Shown here in pieces: positions 1 to 10,045 of a stretch of 17,597 bases of DNA. The stretch lies in NCBI GenBank assembly GCA_002197995.1, contig NGZR01000025.1, positions 1 through 17,597 of the forward strand, in the 5' to 3' direction. Source of the stretch: Gaeumannomyces sp. JS-464 (lineage: Eukaryota > Ascomycota > Sordariomycetes > Magnaporthales > Magnaporthaceae). The position numbers and the translations under genes were made by a program. The notes under the pieces were generated by a model that worked only from the letters and a program-made list of their open reading frames with translations, was not told where the DNA came from and did no database searches. Position 1 is the stretch's first letter, and every line of letters starts with the position of its first letter.

Positions 1-118
1 GTGAGGTAGTAAGTAGTGTGTAGTGAGAGTGGTGGTGGTCGTCAGGAAGTCCGTCAAAGGTAGGTAGCGTACGTAAGTGTGTCAGTGTAAAGCGCAAGCA
101 AGCGTCGTCGTGTGAAAA

Positions 119-1626
119 AGTGGACAAGTCGCGGAGTCGTAAGGTCAAGTGAGTGCGTGTAAAAACAGTGTAGTGTGGTAAAAGAGCAACGAGGTAGACG
201 GCAGGTGTGACGTAGTGTAAGGTCAGTGTAGTGCAGTGTAAGTAGTGTGTAAGGGTGGTACGTCGTGTAGAAGAGTGTCGAAAGAAGTGTACGTGTGTAG
301 TCGTGGAGTCCCGTCGTCAGGTGCGTGCGGTGGTGGTAACGCGTAAAGAGTACAAAGTGTGTGTAAAGTAAACGCGTGTAGTAGTGTCAGTCAACAGCAA
401 AGCGTGTAACACAGAAAACCGTGTAAAAGGTGGTGTAAAGTCGTGTGTGTGGTAAAAGAGTGGGTGTGTGTGGTGTGTAAAGTCCGTGTGAGTGTGGTAA
501 CCGGGTGTGTGTACCGAGTGGAGAGTGGGTGTCAGTGTGTGCGTGGTCGTCGTAGTAACGTAGAAAAAAGAAGGAAGTAGGAGTGAAAAAGTGTGGTGTC
601 CGTAGTGGTGTGTACGTAGTGTGGGCGTAGAGTAAAAAGAGTGTGTAGAGTCGTGTGTGTAGGTGCAAAGTGTAAAGCGTGTGTGTGTGTAAAAGTAGGG
701 TAAGTAGTACACAAGGTACGTAAAGGAAGTAGGTAGTGTGTAGTACAGGTAGGGGTCGTGGTAAAAGACAGTAGAAAAGGTACAGTGTGTGTACCGTCAG
801 TGTGTGTGAGTAAAGTGTCCCGTGTGTAGGTGTACGTAAAAAGTGTCAAAGAGTGTGTGTACAGTGTAGTGTGTAAGCAAAGTAGGTACGTGTCGTGTAG
901 TGGGTAAAAGGAGAACACAAGACGTCGTACCGTGGGTGTGTAGTGTAAAAAGTGTGTGTCGTCAGTGTAAAAGGTGTAAGTGTGTAAAGTAAAGGAGTGT
1001 ACCGTGCAGCAGGTAAAAGAAGAAGTGTGTCCGTGAGTAGTGTCAACCGTGCGTAGTGTGTGTACCGTGAGCGTGTAAGTAGCGTGGCGCACGCCCCGTG
1101 TAGGTGTGTGTCCGTAAGTGGGGTAGCAGGAGTGTGTAGTCACGTGCAGAAGGTGTGTGTGTGTGTGTGTAGTCGTCCCGTGTGTAGTGCAAAGTGAGAA
1201 AAGAAAAGCAGGAGTAGTGCGTAGTAAGGTGTGTAGCGTGTGTCGTCCGTGTAAGCCAACAGTCAGTAGAGTAGTGTGAAGTGTACGTAGAGTGGACGTG
1301 TGCGTAGTAGTGTCGTGTAGAAGTGCGGAAGTAGGTGAGAAGTAGTCAGTCAAAGTCGAGACGCAGCGTGAAGTGTAAGTGTCGTAACCAAAGTCGTGAA
1401 GAGTGTGTAAAGTAAAAAAGTGTAAGTCCCGCGTAGTGTGAAAAAGTAGTAAGTGTGTAGCGGGGTAGTAAAAGTGTAGTGTAGAGTGTGTGAAAGAGTG
1501 TGTAAAGAGTGCAGTCGTGTGTAGTGTAGGTACAAAAGTAAAAGTGCAGTGTGTAACGTCCGTGAAGGGTGGTAGCAGTGTAAGTAAAAACAAGTGTAAA
1601 GAGTGCGAGTGGTAGTAAAAGAGTAA
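119..1626 (+). CDS. LAGLIDADG homing endonuclease, intron-encoded (ORF 1)
   Basis: Decoded, this is a double-motif LAGLIDADG protein of about 370 codons. It starts MDNRGSKS and continues with VKEQRVDGS (about 177-210). Motif 1 is VTGFTDGDGSF (about 495-540) and motif 2 reads close to VAGFITAEG (about 1122-1152). Family linkers are visible, such as PHFDKFPLVTK (about 810-842) and RFKDASLLVQNKMHLT (about 1496-1558). It ends in TAA at 1623-1626. Such enzymes cut intronless alleles to spread their intron, and some act as maturases. Several A or T runs look one base short (near 553, 633, 673, 729, 838 and 1441), each breaking the frame. One TGA is read as Trp. The start codon is tentative: the frame may continue from upstream. 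Confidence 0.85.
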
Positions 1627-1756
1627 GTGTAAGTGTGTAGTGTGGTGGTGCGTCCGGTGGTGTGTCGGTAAGGAAAGCGTAAAACCACGTGCGTGTACGT
1701 GTGTCGGTAGCGCGTGTCGTGTAGTGAAGGTACGTGGTGTACGAAGGTAAGGAAAG

Positions 1757-1836
1757 CAGGTAGGCGTCCGCCGTGCGGTAGCGCGTACGCGCGTACGCGC
1801 GTACGTGCGTAGCGAAGCAACCCCAAAGGGGGTAGC
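1757..1836 (+). repeat. GC-rich hairpin cluster in intron tail
   Basis: This decodes to a GC-rich island in AT-rich intron tail. It contains repeated GCTACGC-type units and a small perfect stem, CCCC-AAAG-GGGG. Such GC clusters are common in fungal mtDNA introns and spacers and can be mobile. No coding frame is apparent. Confidence 0.6.
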
Positions 1837-1880
1837 ACACAAAAGGTGTAGTGTGTAGAAGTGTGTGGTGAGAGTGAGGG

Positions 1881-2136
1881 AGTACCAACAAGTGTAACGC
1901 GTAAGTGTGTAGTGTAGTGTGTGGTAAGTGTACGTGGGTGCGTAGTGTGTGTGTGTAAGTGGTCAACGTAAGTGAGTGTGTAAGTGTGTCGAGTGTGTGT
2001 GTGTGTAGCAAGTAGAAGTGTACAAAGGTGTAGTGGGTGTGGTAGTGTGTAGTGTAAGGTACGTAGTGTGTAGTAGAAACGTCGGAAGTGTGTGTCGTAC
2101 GTACAGGAGGAGTGTAAGTGTAGTGTGTCGTGTAGT
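1881..2136 (+). CDS. nad2: NADH dehydrogenase subunit 2, internal exon A
   Basis: The decoded frame reads NLLFVITGAIFLM, STNDLISIFLAIELQSYGL and YLLSTIYRNSEFSTTGG, ending LIYFL. This is the conserved middle of fungal ND2, a proton-pumping membrane subunit of complex I in the inner mitochondrial membrane. ELQSYG and YRNSE are family hallmarks. The 5' exon or exons lie outside the window. The exon ends with a T at 2135-2136, followed by intron sequence GGGTGCC, as expected for the U of a group I P1 U-G pair. The start at 1881 is the least certain edge. The rest of nad2 follows in exons B to F. Confidence 0.88.
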
Positions 2137-3991
2137 GGGGTGCCAAGGTGGAGGTGGGAGTCCCGTCGTAGTAGTGTGTGGTGCCAACGTAGTGTACCAA
2201 ACGTCCGGGGACGCCGTGTAAAGCGTGTAGTGAGTACGTAAACGGGTGCGTGTGAAAAAGCAGTGTAGGTGGCGTGAAGTGTAAGTGTACGTCAGGGTAG
2301 TAGGTAACAAGGTCAGTAAGAGTGAAGGAAACGTGAAAGTAGGGTAAGTCGCGGAGTCGTAAGGTCAAGGTGAGTAAGTAAAACAGTGTACGTGTGGTAA
2401 AAGAGCAACGAGGTAAAGTGGGTAGGTAGTGGTGTGTGAGTGTAGTGTGTAACGTAGTGGTCAAACAGTAAGAGTGGTACGTCGTAAAGGGGTGTGTGTG
2501 AAAGAAACGTAGTCGTAACCGAAGGTCCCGTGTCGTAAACGAAAAAACCGTCGTGTGGTCAAGAGTGTGTAGTACGTACGTAGTCAGACAAGCGTCCCAG
2601 TGTGGTAAAGTGAAAAGTGTGTAAGGTGGGTAAGTAAGTGTCGTGCGTGTGTGCAGTGTGCGAACGTGTCGGTGTAGCGCAAGCGTGAAAAAACGCGTGT
2701 AAGTCCGTGTGAGTGTGTAGTCACAGGGGTGTGTACAGACGGGGAGGGGGTACGTGTGTGTCGTAGTGTGGGTAGTGTGTCGTAAAAAGTAAAAAGTAAA
2801 GGTAGTGGTGTGACGAGGTAAAAGTGTAGAAGTGTGTGGGTAGTAGTCGTGTGTACAGTGGTAAAAGACAGAGCGTCGTGTGTGTAGAAGAGTAGTCCGG
2901 AAGTGTACGTGTGTGTCAGCAGGGTAGGTAGTGTGTGTAGTACAGTCCAACACAAAAAAGTGTAGTGTAACGTAGTCGGTGGTCCGTGTGTGTAAAGAGT
3001 CGTAGGGAAAAGTGTAGTGTAAACACGTGTGTGAGTCAAGTAGTCCGTGTGTAAGTAACGTCAAAAACAAGCGTGACGTGTGTGAGCGTGTGTGTGTAAG
3101 GTGTAGCAGTAGTAAAGTAGGTGTGTGTAAAGTAAAGAACAGTGTGTAAAAGTGTAGAAGGGTGTAAAAAAAAGTGTGGTAGCACGTAAAAGCGTACAAG
3201 TGAAGTAAAGGGTGTGTACGTGAGTCAAGTGTGCGAGCGTGCGTGTGTCCAAGAGTCGTGTAGTACGTCAGTACCGTAGACCGTGTCAGGTCGAAAAGTA
3301 GTGAGTGTAGTACCAGAGTGTGTAGGGTGTGAAGTAGCAGGGGTGTGTGCAACAGCAGAAGGGTGTGGTGTGTGTGTGTGGTAAAGTAGTGTCAAAAAGT
3401 CGTGGTGTACAACGTAAGGTCGTGGAGGTGAAGTAGTGTCAAGTGTAGAAGTGTGTAAGTAGTCGTCGTCAGCAGTAAAAGAGAGTGAACAAGTGTAGTG
3501 TAGCAAGGTGTGTAGGTGTAAAGTGTGTGTGTAGGGTGTGCGGGTAAGTACGTGTAGTACGTAAAGGGTAACAGTGTGTGGTAGAGTGTGTAGAGGTAAC
3601 AAAGTCGTGTACAGAGTAGTAACGTACAAAAAGTGTAGTACCGTGTGTGTGTGTAAAGGTAAAGTGTGTGTAGTCCAAGGAGAAAACGTGTAAAGAGTGT
3701 GTGGGGAGTGTGTGTGTGGTAAAGGTAGCGTCAAAGTCAGTGAAAGAAAAAAAGTCACGTGTAACGTCAGAAAGGGGTGTAGAGTCAAAGTGTCAGTGAA
3801 AGTAAAAGCGTCGAAGTGAACACAGGAAGAAAAAACAGTAAGTGTGTGTACGTGTGTGTGTGTGTGTGTGTGAAAAAAAAGTAACGAACGTCGTAAAGTG
3901 TAAAGTAGTGTAGTGTGGTGGTCGTAAGTGTGTGTAAGTAGTAGTCGTGTGTGGTGCGGTGTGTGTAGCAAGAGTAAAGTGTCGGGTAGCC
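2137..3991 (+). mobile_element. Group I intron in nad2 (intron 2 in window)
   Basis: After nad2 exon A the decoded sequence carries conserved group I core strings: ACTCCGGGGACGCC then TTAAAGC (about 2192-2225), and TACTCAGGTATAGTAACAAG (about 2286-2315). Nearly the same strings recur in the introns at 4324, 6476 and 15590, so these four share one core type. A LAGLIDADG ORF follows the core directly. The 3' border near 3991 is uncertain: the next exon resumes at LGLSSC, but the decoded junction lacks a few bases relative to the expected LLGGLSS. Confidence 0.85.
2321..3896 (+). CDS. LAGLIDADG homing endonuclease, intron-encoded (ORF 2)
   Basis: Decoded, it starts MKETEIGNRGSKS and continues VKEQRVNGS (about 2396-2430) and RCTLKGFERNY (about 2472-2512). 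Motif 1 is NPWFITGFTDGEGYF (about 2701-2765) and uses TGA for Trp. Motif 2 is GWIAGFATAEGCF (about 3325-3372). Linkers include HFDQYPLITQKQADFELFK (about 3024-3100) and QIHEIKARMNTGRKN towards the end. Length is about 390 codons, usual for two-motif intron enzymes. The stop is taken as TAA at 3893-3896; the final residues after RMNTGRKN are unclear because of a long T run at 3852-3872. Apparent one-base losses occur, for example near 2571, 3100 and 3361. Confidence 0.85.
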
Positions 3992-4323
3992 GTGTGGGTG
4001 TGTAAGCGTCAGTGGTGTGTGTAGTGTGTGTAGTGTAGGGTACGTAGCGTGTAGTGTAGTACACAAAGTGTCAGGGTACAACGTAACGTGTGGAGTAGGT
4101 CGTAGTAGTAGTAAGTGTACGTAGGTAGTGTAGGTGAGTAGTAAACAACGAGTGGAGTGCGTGTGTGTGTAGGAAGCGTCCGTGAGTAGTAAACCAGTGT
4201 AGTAGTAGTAAAGTGTGTCGTCCGTGTACGTGTGGTAGTGTGTAGGTAGTAGGGGTGTGTGTGTAGTGTGTAAAGGTGTAGGTGCGTGCGTCCGTGTGTG
4301 TCACGTGTGTGTGAGTCGTCCGT
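3992..4323 (+). CDS. nad2: NADH dehydrogenase subunit 2, internal exon B
   Basis: The decoded frame reads LSSCFILLGTSLLY, TNSGTTNLDSLYIITSISD, then INFSLLVFSIGFLFK and KVSAAPFHFWSP. All are strongly ND2. The Trp of FHFWSP is encoded by TGA, confirming the mitochondrial code. The exon ends in a T at 4322-4323 (codon CCT) and the next exon resumes with GAC (DVYDAIPT), so the border here is firm. The 5' border is approximate. Confidence 0.9.
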
Positions 4324-6124
4324 AAAAAGGACGTGTGGGAAAGTCCGTGTAGTGTAACAGTACGGTGTGGGAGGTAAACGTAGTCAAAGTGTCCGGGGAA
4401 GCCCGTAAAGCGTGTCGTGGGTACGTAAACCAGTAGTAGTGAAAAGTAGTAGTGAGGTGGCGTGTGTAAGTGTACGTCAGGGTACAGGTAACAAGGTCAG
4501 AAGAGTGAGGTGAAAGCGAAAGTGGGCAAGTCGCGGAGTCGTAAGGTCAGGTAAGTACAGTACGAGTCAAGCAGGTCGAGGTAGTGTAGTGTGGTAAAAG
4601 AGCAACGAGGTAAACGGGTAGGTGTAGTGGTGGTAGTGAAGTGTGTACCACAGTGTGTAAGAGTGGTACGTCGTAAAGGGCGTGTCGGTAAGAAGGTGTA
4701 GTCAAGGTGTAAAAGTCCCGTGTCGTAACCAAAGTGTAGTGTCAAAAACAAGTGTGTCAGTGTCGTAGGTGCGGTCGTAACCGTAGACAAGTAACAAAGT
4801 GTACCGTAGTAGAGTCCGTGTGAGTGTGTAGTCAGGAGTGTCGTCGTGAGTGCAGAAGGAGTGCGTGTCGTGTGGTGTCGTAAGTGTCGGTAAAGTCACC
4901 AAAAAACCGTACGTAGGGTGTGACAAGTGTAGAGGGTGTAAGTGTCACAAGTGTAACCGTGTCAGTGGTGTAGAGACCGTAGAGTCGTGTGTAAAACGTG
5001 TAGTGTAAAACCAAGTACAGTCCGTGTCGTGCAGAAGGAGTGGTAGTGTGGGTAAAGAAAGAAAGTGGGTGTGGTGTGGTGAGTGTGTCACAAGTAGGGT
5101 GTCGTGTGTAGAGTCAAAGTAAGTAACAAAAGGTAAGTACCGTCAGTGTGTGTGAGTAAAGTAGTCCGTCGTAAAAACGTAAGTAAAGTAGTGTCGTGAG
5201 TGTGTAGTGTAGTGTGTAAAAAAGGTGTGGTCAGTGAGTGAGTGCAACGGTAGGGAACAGTGTGTAACAACGTGAAGAGTGTGTACAAAAAAGTAGGTGT
5301 AAGTAGTGTAGAGCGTGTCGTGTGTAAGTAGAGGAGTGTAACGTCCGTGTGTACGTAGTGTAGAAGCCGTGTCCCGTAAGTACGTGGTGTGCGTGTGTAG
5401 CAAAACCAGTGTAGTGTACCACCACGTGTAGGTGGTCAAAGTGTAGACCCGTCAAGTGGGGTAGCGTGGTGTGTACAAGGTGGGTGAGTGGGTGTGTGTG
5501 TGTAAAAGTGTAGGTAGTAGAGAAGTCGTAAAGTGTACAGTAAAACAGGAAGGTCGGTGGTAGTCAGTGTACGTGTGTGTGTGGTAGGTAACGTCAACAT
5601 AGTGTAGAGAGTGAAGTGTACGTAGTGTGAAAAGGTGTGTAGGTAGAGTGTGTCGTGTCGGGGTGGTGGGTCAAACGTGTAGTGTCGTGTAGTAAAGAGT
5701 GTAGTAGTGTGAGGTGTGTAGAGTGGTGTCAAGTCGTGTCAAAGAGTAAGTGTAGTGAAAAGAGTGTGTGTACCGTGTGTGTGTCAACAAAGTACGTCGT
5801 AGTAGTGTGGCGGTGTAAAGTCGTAAGGAGTGTGTGTGAAGAGTGTGAGCGTAAAGGTAGCAAAAGTGAGTACAAACGTAAAGGTGTCAGTGTGTAACGT
5901 AACGAAGGGTGTGTGTGAGTCAGTAGTGTCGGTCGTAAGTAAGAAGAGGAAGTGAAGTAAAGGGTAGAGTACCGTAGAAGTAAACGTACGTGTGTAGGTA
6001 CGGTAGGTACGGCGTACGTAGTGAAAGTAAGCAGAGGGTAGTAGTGAGTGTAGTAGTAAAAGTGTGTGTGTGTGTCGTGTGTAAGTGTGGACGAGTAAAG
6101 TGTGTAACCGGTCAGTCAGTGGTG
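4324..6124 (+). mobile_element. Group I intron in nad2 (intron 3 in window)
   Basis: It starts AAAAAGGAC just after exon end TCTCCT; these can pair as a P1 helix (CTCCT with AGGA). Core strings TTCCGGGGAAGCCC (about 4387-4405) and TTACTCAGGTACAGTAACAAG (about 4468-4495) match the other introns of this type. It encodes the LAGLIDADG ORF at 4504-5983. The tail at 5984-6124 (about 140 bases) is non-coding and AT-rich. The intron ends in G at 6124, immediately before the nad2 codon GAC. Confidence 0.9.
4504..5983 (+). CDS. LAGLIDADG homing endonuclease, intron-encoded (ORF 3)
   Basis: Decoded, it begins MSESEMGNRGSKSVIHT, then IIVKEQRVNGS (about 4584-4625), RCTLKGF and SYQVKIPSNQI (about 4694-4741). 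The first LAGLIDADG motif looks damaged, reading about DPWFI..GFSDAEGCF with bases missing (about 4812-4868). The second is PQWVAGFTSGDGFF (about 5450-5495). Linkers include VIPHFDKYPLKTNKYSDLL and MMMQRREHLTTEDLLQKIV. It ends with RRGMNKGRYLE and TAA at 5980-5983, about 370 codons. It contains one of the six T's lacking an inserted G (5600), in codon CAT of TQHIRDELL, and the frame there is correct only if that T is kept. Confidence 0.85.
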
Positions 6125-6475
6125 GACGGTAGTAGTGAGTGCGAGTACCGTACGTAGTAGGTAACGTACAGTGTGGTAGCCAGTGTAGTAGCCAAAGTAG
6201 TCGTGTGTGTGTGGTGTGTGTGTGTAGTAAAGTAAGTGTGTACGTAGTACAAGGTAAGTCGTGTGTGTGTGTAGTAGTCCGTGCGTGTGTGCGTAGTCCG
6301 GAGGAGTAGTGGAGTAGTGTCACAACCACAAGTAGTCGTGTAAGTGTGAACAGTGGGTGTGTAGTGTAAGTAAGGTGTCGTGTGTACGTGTGTCCGTGTG
6401 AGTGTAGTAGGGTACAGGTAGGTGGGGTGTGTAACGTCAAGTGTGTAGAAGTAAAAAGAGTGTAGTGTGTGCCGT
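6125..6475 (+). CDS. nad2: NADH dehydrogenase subunit 2, internal exon C
   Basis: The decoded frame reads [20 protein letters not shown], a membrane segment, then LLISSLLSLIIGTVVG and GLTQFRIKRLFA. This is the central antiporter-like core of ND2. The stretch around 6205-6345 decodes with disturbed frame, consistent with short T and A runs. The exon ends in T at 6474-6475, inside the Tyr codon of RLFAY; the next exon supplies AC. This split-codon join with exon D restores FAYSTISHVGF. Confidence 0.88.
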
Positions 6476-6708
6476 ACCGGGTGAAGTGGGCCGGTACGTG
6501 GTGGGCGTAAACGTAGTCAAACGTCCGGGGAACGTGTCGTAAGTGCCGTGTGTAGGGTACCAAGCGTAGTAAGTCGAGAGTAGTAAGGTGGCGTGACGTG
6601 TAAGTGTCGTGTCAGGGTAGTGGGTAACAAGCCAAAGGAGTAAGGTGTGTAGTAACGTGTAAGTAAGTAAGTAGTAAACAAAGTGAGTAAGGTGTAGTAA
6701 CGTGTGTA

Positions 6709-7500
6709 AGTGAACAAGTCGCGGAGTCGTAAAGTCAGGTAGGTAACGTGTACAAGTGTAAGTAGCGTGTGCGTGTCGTCGTGTCGGGCGTACAGGAAAG
6801 AAAGCGTACGTGGTAAAAGAGCAACGAGGTAGGTACGGGTAGTGTACAGTGGTGGTAGCGTGTGTACCGTGTGTCGGCCGTGTCCGTGTAGTAAGAAGCA
6901 GCCAGCGTAAGGGAAGGGCAAGTAAAAAGTAGTCGTGTGTAAGTAAGTCGTGTGTGTGTAGTCGTGTGTGTCGTGTGTAGTAGTAGTAAGGTAGTAAGGG
7001 TAGTGTGTGTGTGTGTGTGTCAGTGGTAAGTGTAAGGGTGGTAGTGTCAAGTAAGTAAGTAGAAAGGAAGTGCGTGTACGTGTAGGTGCGTAGTGGTAGG
7101 TAGTGCAGAGTAAAAGAGTGTGTAAACGTATGTGTGGTAACGTGTGTCGTAGTCGTAGTGTAGTGTGTACGACAAAGTGTGTGTGTGGGTGTGGTGTGTC
7201 ACGGTGTGTACAACCAAAAAAAGTGTGTAGGTGTGTAGCGTCCAAGTAAAGTACAGTCGTGTACAGAAGAAGAGTAGTGTCAACGTGTCGTGTCAACGGG
7301 TGTAAGAGGTGAGTAGTGTCGTGTAACAAGTAAGTAAAAAAGAAGTGCACGTACGTAAGTACGTACAGAGTGTGTCGTCGGTGTACACACAGGGTAAGTA
7401 ACGTGTAAAGTCCGTGTGAGTGTGTAGTGTACAGGGTAGTCACGTGACGGGTGAAGGGTAGTGTGTCGTCGTGTGGTAGTCAGTGTAAACGGTAAGTAGT
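6709..7500 (+). pseudogene. LAGLIDADG endonuclease, 5' piece (interrupted ORF 4)
   Basis: Decoded, it starts MNNRGSKSVVTYN, then shows in-frame stops (TAA, TAG near 6760), then TVKEQRV (about 6808-6830). The Asp/Asn-Gly-Ser that normally follows is not clear. The first LAGLIDADG motif, NPWFITGITDGEG, lies at about 7408-7458 and uses TGA for Trp. After about SLVSL the similarity to the family stops, and it resumes about 1.1 kb later at ~8640. Between 6860 and 7400 the frame is poor and AT-rich. One ungapped T sits at 7131. Either sequencing errors or real decay could explain the stops. The break at ~7500 looks like an insertion site. Confidence 0.6.
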
Positions 7501-7731
7501 GGCGTGTCGTCGGTGTGTGTGTCGCGTCGTGTAGTCCACAGTCGTGTAGTGTCAGGTACGTGGTGTCGTAGACCGTGGTGGGCGTGTAGTACAGGGGGTC
7601 GTAAGGAGTAACCGGTAAGAAACGTAGTGTCAACCGGTGTAACACGTGTCAGGGTGGGTACGTAGTACAGCCCGGTAAAAAGTAGTAGTAAGTAAGTAGT
7701 GGGCCGTAGAGTAAACGTGTCGGCGGAGCCG

Positions 7732-8555
7732 AGTGGAAAAGTAAAGGGTAAGGTCGTGGGTAGTGTGTAGTCGAAGTCACGTAAGTGTGACAAAGTAAGT
7801 AAGACGTGTAGTAGTGGAGTCGTAGGTGGTAAAGTGTGTAAGGTCAGTAGAGTGTGTGTCGTGTGTAGTGTAGTGTCCAGTGTAAGCAGTAGTAGAAAGA
7901 GTGTAAAAACGTAGGTAACAGTGTGTGGTAAGGCGTGTGTAAGTGTAAGGTAGTGGGGTACGTCGTGGGGTGTGTAAAGTGTAGAGAGTGTGTGTAGAAG
8001 TACGTGCGTCGTAGTGTAAGTGTAGTGTGAGAGAACAGGTACGTAGTGTGTAAGTACGTGTGTAAACCCGGGTAGTAAGTAGTAGTGTAAAGACGGCGTG
8101 GTAGCGTGTGCGCACAAAGTGTGTGTGGGTGTAGTAAACAGTACGTGAAGAAACCAGTAGGCGAAGCCGTAAGAAAGCGGTAGGTCACACGTGAAGAAGG
8201 TCAAAGCCCAAAGTAGTCGTCGTGGTGGTCAAAGTAGGGTAGAAAACACGTCAGAAGAAACCGTGTAGCCAAAGTGTAAAAGGGTCGGTAGTCCGGTGTC
8301 AGAACGGGTCGTGGGAGGGCGTAAAGGTGTCAAGTGTGGAAGGTGGTAGTGACCGTAGAGTACGTGGGAGTAAAAACGTAGTGTGTAGTCCGTACAAGTG
8401 AAAGGGGCAGCGTCAAGCAGTGTAGGGTAGTAGTAGTACAGGAACCAGTGTAGGTACAGTAGTGTGTGTGTCAAGGAGCGTCCGTCGGCACCGTGTAGTA
8501 AAGGAAGGTAGTAGTGTGTGTAAAAAGAGTGTGCAGTCAGAGTACGGTAGAGTAG
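7732..8555 (+). CDS. GIY-YIG homing endonuclease with NUMOD-type tail
   Basis: Decoded, it starts MENKGKSGIYRITN, giving the GIY motif at about 7757-7771. The partner YIG-like element is KTY(M/I)GSS at about 7802-7825, then VNLSHRF with the family's Arg. NSFCKALIKYG and YNILKTA-type text follow. KIGRKHSEETLAKLK (about 8235-8280) resembles the DNA-binding modules of these enzymes. Near the end GAAQALGIYTGTISTYF (about 8405-8470) is a NUMOD1-like helix-turn-helix, then PYKGRY. The stop is TAG at 8552-8555. Length is about 205 codons. It lies inside the LAGLIDADG ORF, so it probably mobilises a nested intron. Some frame breaks occur at short homopolymers, including the one needed to read YIG. 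Confidence 0.82.
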
Positions 8556-8639
8556 GTAGGAGTCGTGTAGAGGTGTAGGTCCCACCACCAGTGACCCGTG
8601 TGCGTGGTACCGTGTAGGTGTAAGCACGTAGTGCCGGGA

Positions 8640-9788
8640 CGGGGTGTGAAGGTCGGTAGTGTCCAAAGTGTGCGTCGTGTCAGTACAAAAGAGTCGTGTA
8701 AACGTGTGTGTGGAGCAAAGTGTAAAGCGTGTACGTGTGTGAGTGGGTGGTAGGGAGTAAGTGTACGTAAAGTCGTGAAGCGTAAAAGGTAGTGGTGGTG
8801 CAGTGTCAGACAGAGGTGTACGTGTCGTCGTGTAAACAAAGTGTACCAAGGGTAAGTGTGTACCGTCAGTGTGTGCAGTGTGGTACCCGTGTGTAAAAAC
8901 GTCAAAAAGGGTGCCGAGTGTGTCCAACGTGTGTGAGTGTAGAGTAGTCGGTGTAAGTAGTGTAGTGCGTGTAAGTGCAAAAAGGTGTGTAACGTGAAAG
9001 TGTGACGTGTAAAAAGTAGTGGTGTAAGTAGTAAGAGCGTGTCAGTGAAGTGTAGGGTGTGTAGTCGTGAGGGTAGTGTAAAAGCAGCGTGTGTCCCGTG
9101 ACGTAGTAGTGTCCAGGTAGTCGTAGACCGTAGCGTGTAGTCGTAGTGTACACAAGAAGTGTACCACAGTCCGTGAAGTGAAGTGGCCGGTGTGTACGTA
9201 CCGGAGAAGGAGTGTGTGTCGTGTGTGGTAAAGGGTGTAACAAAGGGTCGGTAAGTAAAGTGTGGAGGTAGGGTGGTGTCAAGTGTAGGTGTGTGTCAAC
9301 GTAGCGTCAACAGTCGTACGAGAGTGAAGTGTAGTGTAGTGTAGAAAGCGTGTGTGGTAACGTGTACGTGTGTAAGTGTGGTGGGTCGGTCGTGGTGTCG
9401 GTGGTGGTGTGAAAAGTCACGTGAGGGTGTAGTGTGTCCAAGTGGTACGTAAAGTGTGTGTCGTGAGTAAGTGTAGTGAGTAGTAAGTCAGTAGAAGTGT
9501 CGTGTGTAAAAAACAGTCCGTAGTACGGGGTAGCGTGCGCAGAAAAGGGTAAAGAGTGTGTCGCGTGAGTGTGAAGTGTCGAGGTAGCAGAAAGTGTAGT
9601 GTAAAAAGTGGGTGGACAGTGTAACACCAGAGGGGTGTAGTAAGGAAAGTGTAGTGCAAAGTAAAAGTCGTGGAAGTGAACACGTGGAAGAGTCGTAGTC
9701 GAGTGTGTGTGTAAACGTCCAGGTGTACGTGTCGTGACAAGTGTAGGTAAGTGTGTGGGTGCGTGTGCGTGCGTGTCGTAGTCCGTAA
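8640..9788 (+). CDS. LAGLIDADG endonuclease, 3' piece (interrupted ORF 4)
   Basis: Decoded, it resumes the LAGLIDADG fold: GVEVVFQIA, HTKDL, LLEQIKAYFDG (about 8703-8745), YPLKTQKGADFQLW (about 8884-8935) and VLKAAFPDYIPVSRPSLS (about 9070-9145). The second motif, MAGFTTGEGFFF, is at about 9183-9225. Later text includes QHLRDELLLESF, FADWIRVAEI and IKSGMNTGRS. The stop is read as TAA at 9785-9788, though the real end may be shortly after NTGRS. With the piece at 6709-7500 it would form one double-motif enzyme once the 7.5-8.6 kb insert is removed. The join itself is inferred. Confidence 0.78.
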
Positions 9789-9980
9789 AGGGGTAAGCAG
9801 GTAGCCGTGTGTGGTGTACGTACACACAAAGTCAACCAACAGACAAGTCACGTAGCAGAGTAAGGTCGTGCGTAAGTCAAGTGTAGTGTAAGGTAGGGTC
9901 GGGTGTAGTAAGAGTCAGGTAGTAAGCGTAGGTGTGCGTGTGGTGTGTAGTGTGTCGTACGTAAGGGTCGTAGTGTGTCG

Positions 9981-10045
9981 TGTCCGTGTGCGTGTCGCAG
10001 CGTGTCGCGTGCGTGTAGGTGTGAGAAGGTAGCGACCCGTCCGCG
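9981..10045 (+). repeat. GC-rich hairpin in intron tail
   Basis: This decodes to a GC-rich run containing GCTTCGCAGC and TTCGCTGC, which can fold as GCAGC/GCTGC, followed by GCGACCCTCCGC. It stands out from the AT-rich tail of the intron. The surrounding 9789-10193 shows no credible coding frame. Confidence 0.5.

Larger units (their letters stand above)
1..1880 (+). mobile_element. Group I intron in nad2, 3' part (5' end outside window)
   Basis: The stretch left of the first nad2 exon holds a LAGLIDADG ORF (119-1626). It is followed by about 250 window bases of non-coding intron tail with a GC-rich cluster at 1757-1836. The intron begins before the window, so its core cannot be fully judged. 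The first ~115 bases decode to AT-rich sequence whose class I cannot fix. The 3' border is placed after the G at 1880 because the nad2 frame begins at about 1881 and group I introns normally end in G. That border is approximate. Confidence 0.75.

Noticed and set aside
20..150. An alternative open frame at the left edge reading VVATNFIKAQASSLEKW
   Set aside because: It ends soon and is in a different frame from NRGSKS. In sister introns the equivalent place is intron core. The evidence is too weak to call a gene.
2018..5897. Plus-strand open frames at 2018-2221 and 5655-5897 rich in Val, Cys, Ser and Gly
   Set aside because: Their codons are made of inserted G's. After decoding, the same places read as nad2 exon A and LAGLIDADG ORF 3.
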